Source: Breznakiella homolactica (GTDB taxonomy: Bacteria > Spirochaetota > Spirochaetia > Treponematales > Breznakiellaceae). Taken from it: 64,000 bases of DNA. The notes under the pieces are model-generated. The model made no database searches, had not been told where the DNA came from, and saw only the letters and a program-made list of their open reading frames with translations. Shown in pieces: positions 1 to 7,727 of this stretch. The stretch's first letter is position 1, and each line of letters opens with the position of its first letter. Made by a program: the position numbers and the translations under genes. The stretch covers positions 2,294,001-2,358,000 of the forward strand of contig NZ_CP067089.2 in the NCBI RefSeq assembly GCF_016616095.2, in the 5' to 3' direction.

Positions 1-248
1 CGGAAGCGGCCCACGATGATAACCGGAAGAGCCCGTTTCTGGGCGCTGGCCTGAGCGACCCTGGGGGAATTGAGACAGTCATTGATGAGGCTCTCACAGA
101 CGATACGGACATCCGTATCGTTCCAGTATCCGCTTAAATCCATCTGGGTATCCGCATCGACCCGGGTAACCTTAGGGTTGGAACTGCATCCCGCGGCCAG
201 GAGAATAACCCCCGCCAGGACAGCCGCCGCAATTGTTTTTATTTTCAC
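1..248 (-). CDS. LpoB-like penicillin-binding-protein activator lipoprotein, 3' part outside window
   Basis: Only the N-terminal 82 codons are inside the window. The GTG start at 248 follows a strong GGAGG (254-258) with 5-nt spacing. The product begins with a short basic segment, a hydrophobic stretch and the lipobox LLAAGC (Cys21), so it should be an outer-membrane or periplasmic lipoprotein. The following segment 'VTRVDADTQMDLSGYWND' and 'TDVRIVCESLINDCL' resembles the start of the LpoB/YcfM family, which activates bifunctional PBPs. It is transcribed divergently from uvrB. The assignment rests on this N-terminal resemblance alone. Confidence 0.65.
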   Translation of the reverse strand, partial: MKIKTIAAAVLAGVILLAAGCSSNPKVTRVDADTQMDLSGYWNDTDVRIVCESLINDCLNSPRVAQASAQKRALPVIIVGRF

Positions 249-444
249 AATAACCTCCAAAAAAGGATTCCCGGACATTGCCGGGCCCATATTTCTAATA
301 TGTACACATTTTTATGCGATGTATATAGTTATATCACAGTTTCATATAAAAAAAAGGCCCCGGGACAGTTTTTTCCATTATGTGCAGAACCAGCCGCAGG
401 CTGACTTATGTATAACGCGGGCGCCCTGATTTCCGGCTTCCCCC

Positions 445-473
445 TTGAAAAATAATACGGCCCGTTCCATACT
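445..473 (+). promoter_or_regulatory. Sigma-70-type promoter of uvrB placing +1 at the start codon
   Basis: TTGAAA (445-450), 17-bp spacer, CATACT (468-473), then six bases to the ATG at 480. The predicted +1 is the A of the ATG. No Shine-Dalgarno sequence precedes uvrB, consistent with a leaderless message. Confidence 0.5.
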
Positions 474-479
474 TCCTGT

Positions 480-2471
480 ATGCGTCCCTTTGAAGTAGTT
501 GCGCCCTTCGGTCCGGCCGGCGACCAGGGCCAGGCAATTGAAGCCCTGGCTGGGGGTATCAAAGACGGCGACCGGTACCAGACCCTCAAAGGGGTCACCG
601 GCTCGGGAAAAACCTTTACCATGGCAAAGATAATTGAGTCGGTCCAGATGCCGACTTTAATTATCAGCCACAACAAAACCCTGGCGGCCCAGCTTTTCCG
701 GGAATTCAAGGGGTTTTTCCCGGAAAACGCGGTGGAATACTTCGTTTCGTACTACGATTATTACCAGCCCGAAGCGTATGTTGCCAGCAGAGACCTATAT
801 ATCGAAAAAGACGCGTCAATAAACGATGAAATTGAACGCCTCAGGCTTTCCGCGACCCGGAGTCTCATGGAACGGGAAGACGTCATCATTGTATCCACGG
901 TTTCCTGCATCTACGGCCTGGCCACACCGGAAATCTACCGGAAAATGACCGCGAAGTTTTCCGTGGGGGACACCATTGATGTGGATGCCCTGATCCGGCG
1001 TTTTGTGGAGCTCCAATACGAACGGAACGACGCGGTGCTCGAACGGGGACGGTTCCGGCGGCGGGGGGACACCATCGAGATTTACCCCGCGTACCTGGAA
1101 GAGGCCTACCGGATCGATCTGGACTGGGACCGGGTGGAACGGATCCGCCGGTTTGACCCGATTTCCGGGGAAGTACACGAAGAGCTCGACCGGGCCATGA
1201 TATATCCCGCGAAACAGTTCGTCATGCCCCAGGATATGGTTCACGACGCCCTGGGCGTCATCAAGAATGAACTGGCGGAGCGCTATGAATTCCTCAAAAA
1301 AACAGAGAAAATCATGGAAGCAGAACGGCTCAAAACCCGGGTTGAGTACGATATCGAAATGCTGACGGAAATGGGATACTGTCCGGGGATAGAAAACTAT
1401 TCCGCGCCTCTGGCGGGCCGGGGACCGGGGGATCCGCCGGATACCCTGATCGATTACTTTCCGAAAAAGCACCTGACCTTTATTGATGAAAGCCACGTCA
1501 CCCTGCCCCAGATCGGCGCCATGTACGCCGGCGACCGTTCCCGGAAGCAGAGCCTCGTGGATTACGGATTCCGGCTTCCCAGCGCCCTGGACAACCGGCC
1601 CCTGCGGTACGATGAGTTCGTCGAACGCCTGGATGCGGCGGTTTTCGTATCCGCCACCCCGGGAAAAACCGAAGCAGAACAGTCCGCCCGGATCGTCCAG
1701 CAGCTTATCCGTCCCACGGGCCTCCTGGATCCGGAAATCGAAGTCCGGCCCAGCGACGGCCAGATGGAGGATATCTACGGCGAAGTCCGGAAACGGATAG
1801 ACGCCGGAGAGCGTTCTCTTATTCTGACCCTGACAAAGAAAATGGCCGAGGATCTCACGGATTACCTTTCCGGCCTGGGCCTCAAGGTGCGGTACATCCA
1901 CAGCGAGGTTGAAACCATCGAGCGGGTCGAAATCCTGACCCAGCTCCGGCAGGGGAATTTCGATGTGCTGGTGGGGATAAACCTGCTCAGGGAAGGTATC
2001 GACCTTCCGGAGGTTTCCTTCATAGCCATCCTGGACGCGGATAAAATCGGCTTCCTCCGGTCCCTCACCAGCCTCGTCCAGATCATAGGCCGGGCGGCCC
2101 GTAACGCCGCCGGAAAGGTGATCATGTACGCCGACCGGATGAGCGACGCCATGCGGGAGGCCATCTCCGAAACCGAACGCCGCAGAGCCGCGCAGATGGC
2201 GTACAACAAGGAACACGGCATCACCCCGACCACGGTTAAAAAGGCTATCGCCGATATCCTCACCCGCCGGGCGGAAGAGGAAAAGGACGCGGCGGCAACA
2301 TCCATAGAAGTTCTGAAGAATTCCTATAACGTGCTTATTCCCGCGGAACGGAAAAAACTCATCACCGCCCTCAATGCCGAAATGCTGGAACACGCGAAAA
2401 ACCTAGAATTTGAGCAGGCTGCGGCAATCCGGGACGAGATTCAAAAGATAAAAGAAATGGGTAATATTTAG
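480..2471 (+). CDS. uvrB: Excinuclease ABC subunit B
   Basis: UvrB is the helicase-like damage-verification subunit of nucleotide excision repair. It is loaded by UvrA and recruits UvrC. The 663-residue length is normal. Visible landmarks are the Walker A motif GVTGSGKT (residues 38-45), the Tyr-rich beta-hairpin that clamps DNA ('YYDYYQPEAYVASRD', about residues 92-106), the conserved 'FIDESHVTLPQIGAMY' segment, the C-terminal helicase motif 'GRAARN', and a terminal UVR domain (about 625-660) for UvrC contact. There is no SD, but a promoter ends six bases before the ATG. Its stop codon overlaps the stop of the convergent def gene by 4 bp, leaving no room for a dedicated terminator. uvrA and uvrC are not nearby. 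Confidence 0.97.
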   Translation: MRPFEVVAPFGPAGDQGQAIEALAGGIKDGDRYQTLKGVTGSGKTFTMAKIIESVQMPTLIISHNKTLAAQLFREFKGFFPENAVEYFVSYYDYYQPEAYVASRDLYIEKDASINDEIERLRLSATRSLMEREDVIIVSTVSCIYGLATPEIYRKMTAKFSVGDTIDVDALIRRFVELQYERNDAVLERGRFRRRGDTIEIYPAYLEEAYRIDLDWDRVERIRRFDPISGEVHEELDRAMIYPAKQFVMPQDMVHDALGVIKNELAERYEFLKKTEKIMEAERLKTRVEYDIEMLTEMGYCPGIENYSAPLAGRGPGDPPDTLIDYFPKKHLTFIDESHVTLPQIGAMYAGDRSRKQSLVDYGFRLPSALDNRPLRYDEFVERLDAAVFVSATPGKTEAEQSARIVQQLIRPTGLLDPEIEVRPSDGQMEDIYGEVRKRIDAGERSLILTLTKKMAEDLTDYLSGLGLKVRYIHSEVETIERVEILTQLRQGNFDVLVGINLLREGIDLPEVSFIAILDADKIGFLRSLTSLVQIIGRAARNAAGKVIMYADRMSDAMREAISETERRRAAQMAYNKEHGITPTTVKKAIADILTRRAEEEKDAAATSIEVLKNSYNVLIPAERKKLITALNAEMLEHAKNLEFEQAAAIRDEIQKIKEMGNI

Positions 2472-2977
2472 CCGGCCTGCGGCGCGGGAGGGAATTTCAT
2501 AACCAGGGAACGGCTGTCCACAGCCCGCATGGTCGCCAGGATACCATCCAGGTGGTCGTATTCATGCTGGATCAGTTCCGACAGATCCCCTTCAAGATCC
2601 ATGGATTGTTCCGTCCAGGTTGTATCAAGGAAACGGATACGGCACCGCCGGTGCCGGAGGACCCTGACGTACAGCCCCGGAAAGGACATACAGTCGTCCA
2701 GAACTTCCATCATTTCATCAGACCCGGGACCGGAAAATTCCAGAACCGGATTTACCATGGCCACAGGCCGGTCGATATGCATGTAAATCAGCCGTTTCAT
2801 AGCACCGATCTGCGGGGCGGCAATCGCCCGGCCCGCGCCGTATTTCTTCCGGTACGCCATAAGCGTATCGTGAAGATCCGCAAGTACGGATTCGATATCC
2901 GGCAGTTCTTCCCGGCGTACGGGGACGCTGGCCTCATACAGCCGGGGATCCCCCAGAAGCAGGACAGTCCGTTCCAT
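2468..2977 (-). CDS. def: Peptide deformylase
   Basis: Removes the N-formyl group from nascent proteins; a cytoplasmic metalloenzyme. The three family motifs are present in 169 residues: GRAIAAPQIG (motif 1, usually GxGxAAxQ), DDCMSFPG (motif 2, usually EGCLS; metal-ligand Cys kept but Glu-Gly replaced by Asp-Asp) and QHEYDHLDG (HExxH with the catalytic Glu and two His ligands). It lies 12 bp downstream of the unknown gene at 2990-3568 on the same strand, so the two are probably co-transcribed. The altered motif 2 puts it among divergent deformylases, but the catalytic residues are intact. Confidence 0.92.
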   Translation of the reverse strand: MERTVLLLGDPRLYEASVPVRREELPDIESVLADLHDTLMAYRKKYGAGRAIAAPQIGAMKRLIYMHIDRPVAMVNPVLEFSGPGSDEMMEVLDDCMSFPGLYVRVLRHRRCRIRFLDTTWTEQSMDLEGDLSELIQHEYDHLDGILATMRAVDSRSLVMKFPPAPQAG

Positions 2978-2989
2978 CAGCTGCCCCGC

Positions 2990-3568
2990 TCAGTTGTACA
3001 TGGCCAGGGCCGTACCGATTTTTGAATTGAATTCCGCTTCCCCGATTTCACCGTTGAGATAATCCGTGATAATCAGCTGGATCACCTGAGGAAACGCGTT
3101 CCAGTACCGTTCCGGCCAGGATCCCATCTCCTCACGGAGCTTTCTGTCCTCGGACTCCCCCATCCGGCCCTGGGAAAAAACCACAAACTGTTCGATCATC
3201 CCGGTAAGTACTTCCCGGGGCAGGCTGTTTTTCCGGGATTCACCATCCCCCGAAGCCTGAGCCGAGGAAGGCACCCACGCGCCGGTCAGGGCATCAACCT
3301 GCTCATCGGTGAGTTCCGGCGCCTCCTGCCGGATAATGCGGACCGCCATATCCCGGATGGTATCCCGGAGGCCGTCAATGGTGGCTCCGATATTCACCTG
3401 GGCGGACAGACCCTGGGCCCATTGCTTAGGGTCCGGAAGCCCCCGGGAGCCGAACATGGCGATATCCCGCCGCCGCCGGGTCACCGCTTCCGCCACCACC
3501 TCAATCGAAGCCTCATCGCAGCGGTTGAGGATATAATCCAGTACCTGTACCAATTCCTGATCAGACAT
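2990..3568 (-). CDS. Conserved-looking protein of unknown function, 192 aa
   Basis: I do not recognise a family. The product is soluble, acidic and largely helical in appearance, with no signal peptide or membrane segment. It contains 'EVVAEAVTRRRRDIAMFG' near the N-terminus and a Trp-rich 'WPERYWNAFPQVIQLI' segment near the C-terminus. I start it at the ATG at 3568 (MSDQEL) instead of the in-frame TTG at 3604, because a promoter-like TTGTTC–17–TACCAT ends seven bases before that ATG. It lies directly upstream of def on the same strand, which may mean a housekeeping role, but that is only context. Confidence 0.75.
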   Translation of the reverse strand: MSDQELVQVLDYILNRCDEASIEVVAEAVTRRRRDIAMFGSRGLPDPKQWAQGLSAQVNIGATIDGLRDTIRDMAVRIIRQEAPELTDEQVDALTGAWVPSSAQASGDGESRKNSLPREVLTGMIEQFVVFSQGRMGESEDRKLREEMGSWPERYWNAFPQVIQLIITDYLNGEIGEAEFNSKIGTALAMYN

Positions 3569-3575
3569 GGGTACA

Positions 3576-3604
3576 ATGGTAACCGCAATTGACAGACAGA
3601 ACAA
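3576..3604 (-). promoter_or_regulatory. Promoter-like element of the 3568 gene, leaderless spacing
   Basis: On the minus strand: TTGTTC (3604-3599), 17-bp spacer, TACCAT (3581-3576), then seven bases to the ATG at 3568. The −35 is weak. The same −10 hexamer and spacing recur before the EamA gene. Confidence 0.35.
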
Positions 3605-3624
3605 GGGAGGATACAGGATATTGT

Positions 3625-3777
3625 ATGGAACTTGTTTTTCTCGGCACCGGAACCTCCCACGGAATTCAGGGGCCCCGGGACCCGGAAACTGCAGGGCTGG
3701 AGACAGCGGCGCGCCTTGGGGACTTTAACGGCTTGATTATCCCGGTCCGCCGCACAATCTCACAGAAAGGCCAATAA
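3625..3777 (+). pseudogene. Truncated N-terminus of an MBL-fold metallohydrolase
   Basis: The 50-codon frame begins MELVFLGTGTSHGI, the typical first strand and turn of PhnP/RNase-Z-like metallo-beta-lactamase-fold hydrolases. The sequence then departs from the family (normally P-V-x-G-C follows) and stops at TAA before any HxHxDH metal motif. A GGGAGG lies at 3605-3610, rather far from the ATG. No continuation is visible in another frame, so a simple frameshift does not explain it. I read it as a deletion remnant. A small functional peptide is not excluded. Confidence 0.55.
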
Positions 3778-3811
3778 AAAAAGCTGCCCGGATGTACCAT
3801 CCCAAGGCAGC
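3774..3811 (-). terminator. Rho-independent terminator of rpmB
   Basis: GCTGCC (3783-3788) pairs with GGCAGC (3806-3811). On the minus strand the stem is followed by a run of seven T (3782-3776), about 55 bp past the rpmB stop. Confidence 0.8.
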
Positions 3812-3864
3812 CCTGTCTGCGGACTTAAGAATCCGCCGCTCCGGAGGCCGTCCCTCCGAAAAAT

Positions 3865-4056
3865 TTATACCTTTTTGGTGATAAAATCACTCTTGAGACA
3901 GCGGGTACAAATCTTGAGCTTAATGGTTGTTCCCTGCACTTCCGTTCTGACCTTTACGAGGTTGGGTTTCCAGGTGCGGCGGGTCCGGTTTTTGGCGTGG
4001 CTCACTGAGTTGCCGGTGATGGTATGCTTTCCGCAGATATCGCATGTCCGTGACAT
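3865..4056 (-). CDS. rpmB: 50S ribosomal protein L28
   Basis: A 63-residue protein of the large ribosomal subunit. It shows the L28 signature 'GNSVSHAKNRTRRTWKPN', which binds 23S rRNA, and two CxxC knuckles (CDIC near residue 5, CTRC near residue 51), so it is the zinc-binding form. The start is set by AAGGAAGG a few bases upstream. It is monocistronic, with a promoter at 4101-4130 and a terminator at 3774-3811. The cysteine form implies a zinc demand that may be relevant to the Zur system at 12-15 kb, although no Zur-like palindrome is seen here. Confidence 0.97.
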   Translation of the reverse strand: MSRTCDICGKHTITGNSVSHAKNRTRRTWKPNLVKVRTEVQGTTIKLKICTRCLKSDFITKKV

Positions 4057-4100
4057 AATAACCTTCCTTTCGGAGAATAAATCGCTTATTTTAGTGGTTT

Positions 4101-4130
4101 ACTATACCAGAAAAACCCAAATAATGTAAA
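4101..4130 (-). promoter_or_regulatory. Sigma-70 promoter of rpmB
   Basis: Minus strand TTTACA (4130-4125), 18-bp spacer, TATAGT (4106-4101). Each hexamer matches consensus at five of six positions. The leader is about 38 nt and carries a strong SD. Confidence 0.65.
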
Positions 4131-4159
4131 GTAGGAGGGGAAGCACAGGGTCTGACAAT

Positions 4160-4305
4160 CCGGAAAGCACCCGTGTTTACCGGTGCCGCGGGTCCTGTCG
4201 TATATAAATGGGAATGGCTCCGTATCGGCCTTCGGCCTCCAAAGTCGCTCATTCCCATTTATATACGCCACCCGGCGTTACCGTCACGGCCCGGGTGCTT
4301 TCCGG
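4160..4305. repeat. Nested perfect inverted repeats (cruciform-like intergenic element)
   Basis: Two perfect inverted repeats are nested. The outer arms are 14 bp (4160-4173 and 4292-4305, CCGGAAAGCACCCG and its complement). The inner arms are 17 bp (4200-4216 and 4250-4266, GTATATAAATGGGAATG and its complement) around a 33-nt loop that itself contains GGCC-TTC-GGCC. No credible ORF is present. It fills most of the rpmB–tsaD gap. It could be a MITE-like or BIME-like element; no target-site duplication was identified. Confidence 0.8.
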
Positions 4306-4446
4306 CTCAACCGGCACTGTGCTGCCCTGACAAGGGGGCTGCTCCCCCTCGCTCCAGCCTTGCCGCATTACGCGTGGAGTTTTGCTCCGCAAAACTCCTG
4401 AAAGACTTGGCGCCGCAGGCGGCAAGTCTTACGCTACCCCCACTTC
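4302..4446 (+). repeat. Intergenic mosaic repeat, copy 1 (modules a then b)
   Basis: Module a (4302-4328) matches 24 of 27 bases with the complement of 9765-9791. Module b starts with GGGCTGCTCCCCCT (4336-4349, exact match to the complement of 9863-9876) and ends at 4431-4446 (14 of 16 bases with the complement of 9808-9823). Between the b ends lie copy-specific palindromes, including GGAGTTTTG-5-CAAAACTCC and AGACTTG…CAAGTCT. Module order is a-b here and b-a in copy 2. The remaining 4447-4496 holds nothing recognised. Confidence 0.75.
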
Positions 4447-4496
4447 TGGTTCCCGGGAGGGTTTTTACTTTTCGGTAAATGGTTTTTTCGGGCGGG

Positions 4497-5528
4497 TTAC
4501 GGGTACTGTTTTTTGAAGCCCCGCACCCGGGCGGATGCGGTTTCGGACAGGGGGGAACGGTCGCCCCGTTTCAGGTACTGGTATCCCAGACCGGCTATCA
4601 TGGCGCCGTTGTCCCCGCAGAGGTCCAGGGGCGGGAAAATGCACCGGAGGTCCTTCCGCTCAGCCAGGGCTGAGCGGAGATATGAATTGGCGGCGACACC
4701 GCCGCCGGCGACCACCGTTGTAAGCCCGGTATCCTCAGCCGCCCGGAAAACACTCCGGAGCAGTATATCCACCGCCGTCTTCTGGAAGGAAGCGGCGATA
4801 TTCTCGGGGGTTACCTCCGCGGGGCCCCGGGGGCCGTCTTTCCGGCGGAATTGTTCCAGCTGGTTGATCACCGCGGTTTTCAAACCCGAATACGATACAT
4901 CGTAACGGTGTTCCCCTTTATGCAGATTCGGCAGCGGAAACCTGAAGGCCGCGGGATCGCCCTTTACCGCGAGTCTGTCAATATACGCCCCGCCGGGATA
5001 ACCGAAACCGTAGTATTTGGACACCTTGTCAAAGGCTTCCCCCACGGCGTCGTCGATGGTGGTTCCCAGAACAGTAACCGCGTCAAACCCGTCCACCCGG
5101 CATATAATGGTATGGCCGCCGGATACGAGAAGGCCGAGAAAGGGGTAATCCGGGTCATTTTCGGTAAGGTTTGCCGCGTACAGGTGGGCCAGCATGTGGT
5201 CCACGGCGATAAACGGGAGATCCCGGGCCCAGGCAAAGGCTTTGGCGAAACTGAGGCCCACCAGAAGCGAACCCAGCAGCCCGGGACGTGCCGTGGCGGC
5301 GACACCGTCAATACCATCGGGAGCTTCCCCGGCGGTTTCCAGAACCTCTTTCACGACCCGGGCAATCCACTCGGTATGCTTTCTGCTGGCGATTTCCGGG
5401 ACAACCCCGTCATATACGGCGTGAAATGGAATCTGGGTGGCTACCACATTGGAAAGGATTCTTTTTCCATCCTCCACCACCGCGGCGGAACACTCATCGC
5501 AGGAGGATTCAATACCAAGAACCTTCAT
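4497..5528 (-). CDS. tsaD: tRNA N6-threonylcarbamoyladenosine transferase subunit TsaD
   Basis: Transfers the threonylcarbamoyl group to A37 of ANN-decoding tRNAs, working with TsaB/TsaE; cytoplasmic ASKHA-fold enzyme. The 343-residue length is typical. It begins MKVLGIESSCDECSAAVV, the family start, and has the metal-binding HMLAHLYAANL (about residues 110-120), 'VSGGHT' phosphate-loop-like segment and 'VVAGGGVAANSYLR' near the C-terminus. The start lies 20 bp inside the end of the upstream deacetylase gene, so translation is probably coupled. Essential in most bacteria. Confidence 0.97.
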   Translation of the reverse strand: MKVLGIESSCDECSAAVVEDGKRILSNVVATQIPFHAVYDGVVPEIASRKHTEWIARVVKEVLETAGEAPDGIDGVAATARPGLLGSLLVGLSFAKAFAWARDLPFIAVDHMLAHLYAANLTENDPDYPFLGLLVSGGHTIICRVDGFDAVTVLGTTIDDAVGEAFDKVSKYYGFGYPGGAYIDRLAVKGDPAAFRFPLPNLHKGEHRYDVSYSGLKTAVINQLEQFRRKDGPRGPAEVTPENIAASFQKTAVDILLRSVFRAAEDTGLTTVVAGGGVAANSYLRSALAERKDLRCIFPPLDLCGDNGAMIAGLGYQYLKRGDRSPLSETASARVRGFKKQYP

Positions 5529-6666
5529 CGTCGAAATTCCCCATCATCAGCCGGGAAATGGTCGATAAAGAATATCCCTGTTCCACCAGCTCCGGGTATA
5601 ATTCTTCAAGAGTCTCCGCCAGTTCCGCGGACCAGGTGTGCCCGATCATCACCGCCGATCCTTTTTTCTCGGCTTTGTTAAGGCCATCCTGAATAAACCG
5701 GATCATTGCCGCCCGTTCCTGGATATTGTCTACAAACACGTCACGCTCCCCAATCTTTACTCCCATACGTCCGGCAACCCGCGGTACCACAGTGTCGGCG
5801 GTCGTTCTTGAATCAAGAAAATATATTCCGTGCTCCCGGCAGACCGAAAGCACCGTTTCCATGGCTTTTTCATCCATGGTTATTTTTGAACCCTGGTGGT
5901 TGTTCATACCCGCAACGGGACCGACCTCCTCCAGATTCCTTTCAATTATAGCACGAATTTCCGCTTCTTCCATACCGGAATACAGCGCCCCCGGACCGGG
6001 ATTCTGCCCGCCGATGGCTTCCATGGGCTGGTGCAGGAAAACCTCCTTGCCCGCGGCCCGGATACGCCGGGCAGCCTCAGCGGAATGGGGCAGCCCCGGA
6101 AGGACCGCGATGGTCAGGGGGCCGGAGAACGTCAGGAACGGGTCAAGTTCCCGGAGGTTGTTTCCGGCATCGTCGATCACGAAAACAACGGTTCCTTTCC
6201 GTTTCGGCGGCGGCTCCGGAGGCCGCTCCGTTATACCCCGGGATTGTGAAGCGGGAACACCCTGCGCGGAAGGAACCGTCTGGGGCGGCGATCCGCCGGA
6301 TGGACCGGACGCCGGGGCCTTTTCGGCCGTTCCGGTGCCGGTATTGACCGGAGAAGAAGTTCCCCCGCCGGAAGGGGCCTTCTCGGGCGGTTTTGCTGCG
6401 GGGGGATCCGGTATATTCTGAACAGGCGGCGCCGGGTCACGGACACTTTCCGGCGGAGTCTCGGATGGGGCTTCTCTGGCAGATATGGTATCTATGGATT
6501 GTACCCGGTGAATTATAATTACGGCAACGGAAATCACCAGCGCAGCGCAAATCAGAAGCCCCGCGGTCAGGGCAGCGGTAAGTCCGTCCTTAAAAACCGG
6601 TTTACGACGCCCCTTAGAACGTTGCTTCTTCCGCCGTGCCGCCGGCTTTTTGGTACTTTTCTTCAC
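5509..6666 (-). CDS. Divergent polysaccharide deacetylase (YibQ / DUF610 family)
   Basis: A 385-residue membrane-anchored envelope protein. A very basic N-terminus (about residues 1-27) precedes one membrane segment (about 30-52), a Pro-rich linker (about 60-150) and the conserved domain from about 158 on. That domain contains VVFVIDDAGNN, 'IAVLPGLPHSAEAAR', 'KEVFLHQPMEA', 'GMNNHQGSKIT' and 'YFLDSRTT', which together identify the divergent polysaccharide deacetylase family (Pfam Polysacc_deac_2). The substrate is unknown. The start is a GTG with no SD; a TTGACC–18–TATCTT promoter ends seven bases upstream. It overlaps tsaD by 20 bp. Confidence 0.85.
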   Translation of the reverse strand: MKKSTKKPAARRKKQRSKGRRKPVFKDGLTAALTAGLLICAALVISVAVIIIHRVQSIDTISAREAPSETPPESVRDPAPPVQNIPDPPAAKPPEKAPSGGGTSSPVNTGTGTAEKAPASGPSGGSPPQTVPSAQGVPASQSRGITERPPEPPPKRKGTVVFVIDDAGNNLRELDPFLTFSGPLTIAVLPGLPHSAEAARRIRAAGKEVFLHQPMEAIGGQNPGPGALYSGMEEAEIRAIIERNLEEVGPVAGMNNHQGSKITMDEKAMETVLSVCREHGIYFLDSRTTADTVVPRVAGRMGVKIGERDVFVDNIQERAAMIRFIQDGLNKAEKKGSAVMIGHTWSAELAETLEELYPELVEQGYSLSTISRLMMGNFDDEGSWY

Positions 6667-6673
6667 TGCTGAG

Positions 6674-6703
6674 AAGATAGCCCGAAGCCCGGTATTCGGT
6701 CAA
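6674..6703 (-). promoter_or_regulatory. Promoter of the yibQ-like–tsaD operon, near-leaderless
   Basis: Minus strand TTGACC (6703-6698), 18-bp spacer, TATCTT (6679-6674), then seven bases to the GTG start at 6666. The predicted +1 is one base before the start codon. Confidence 0.55.
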
Positions 6704-6779
6704 GGGTAGCATTATCTGTGATGCTTCTGAATAAAAAATGCTGTTACCTTTGCCCAGAAGGGAACTGGGTATAAACAGA

Positions 6780-6812
6780 CGCTTCCGGTTTGGGAACCTA
6801 TATCCGGAAGCG
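6780..6812 (-). terminator. Possible terminator of the sigma-factor gene
   Basis: CGCTTCCGG (6780-6788) pairs with CCGGAAGCG (6804-6812). On the minus strand it is followed by the moderately T-rich GTCTGTTTAT. It lies about 20 bp past the sigma-factor stop. Confidence 0.45.
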
Positions 6813-6830
6813 CTGCCCTGAGGGCCGGCT

Positions 6831-7694
6831 TTAGATAGCCTCGCCGTAGACGAAACTCTTCAGCTCTTCCGCGTCGCATTTCATCTTCCGGAGGGCTTTC
6901 ATTTCTATCTGGCGCACGGTTTCCGGGGAAATACCCATTTTGTCACCGATTTTCTTGAGGGTATGGCGTTCGTGTCCGTTAAGCTGGAAACGGTACATAA
7001 GAATACGCCGTTCCCGTTCCTTAAGGCCGCTGAGGAACCGCATGGTATCATCCCGGGCGGATTTCTTCATCAGCGCCCGTTCGGGACTGTAGGTATAATC
7101 TTCGTACACCTCCATCAGTGATCCCGCGTCTTCGTCACCCAGATCCATTTCCAGGGATACGAGACCGTTGGTCATGCTCAGAATCTGGTCTATTTCACTG
7201 ACCGGAATCCCGATTTCAGCGGAAATCTCCTCGGTAGAGGGCTGGTGCATGAGGGTCTGGCTCAGGCTGTGGTACGTTTTCTGTATCTTGCGGAGTATTT
7301 CTTCCTTGCGGTACGGAAGACGGATAACCCTGCGTTTATTCGAGAGCGCGCGGCTGATGGACTGTTTGATCCACCAGTTGGCATACGTTGAGAAGCGGAC
7401 CTTTTTGGCGTGATCGTACTTCTGGGCAGCGTGGATGAGACCCATGTTTCCTTCCTGAATCAGGTCAAGGAGCGAAACATCCGGCGCCACGTAGCATTTT
7501 GCGATTTTCACCACCAGCCGGAGGTTTGACTCAACCAGCTTCTGGCGGGCCGCTTCTTCTCCCGCCTGGATCCGCCGGGAAAGCTCAAGTTCTTCCTCAA
7601 AGGTCAGAAGAGGAATCGCGCGTATTTGTTCAAAATAAGTTTTTAATATATCATCCGATTGGGGTTTGTTTTTACTCAGTTTATCTTGTTTCAT
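6831..7694 (-). CDS. Group-2 sigma-70 family RNA polymerase sigma factor (RpoS-like)
   Basis: An alternative sigma factor of 287 residues with regions 1.2 to 4.2. Region 2 reads 'NLRLVVKIAKCYV…DLIQEGNMGLIHAAQKYD…RFSTYANWWIKQSISRAL', region 3 follows, and the region-4.2 helix-turn-helix is 'HTLKKIGDKMGISPETVRQIE'. It lacks the long region 1.1/non-conserved insert of a primary sigma, so it is a group-2/RpoS-like factor. The start is the ATG at 7694: GGAGG lies five bases upstream, and longer in-frame starts fall inside the promoter. That promoter (7728-7745) is of the −24/−12 sigma-54 type, implying RpoN and an enhancer-binding activator control this factor. Confidence 0.9.
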   Translation of the reverse strand: MKQDKLSKNKPQSDDILKTYFEQIRAIPLLTFEEELELSRRIQAGEEAARQKLVESNLRLVVKIAKCYVAPDVSLLDLIQEGNMGLIHAAQKYDHAKKVRFSTYANWWIKQSISRALSNKRRVIRLPYRKEEILRKIQKTYHSLSQTLMHQPSTEEISAEIGIPVSEIDQILSMTNGLVSLEMDLGDEDAGSLMEVYEDYTYSPERALMKKSARDDTMRFLSGLKERERRILMYRFQLNGHERHTLKKIGDKMGISPETVRQIEMKALRKMKCDAEELKSFVYGEAI

Positions 7695-7727
7695 TCTATC
7701 CTCCGGAATAATATTCCTCATATATAA

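Noticed and set aside
70-429. A 119-codon plus-strand frame before uvrB
   Set aside because: It is antisense to the LpoB-like lipoprotein gene, which has a strong SD, signal peptide and lipobox.
816-2393. A 525-codon open frame antisense to uvrB
   Set aside because: It mirrors the codon pattern of a complete uvrB, shows no family resemblance or SD, and long antisense frames are expected at this GC content.
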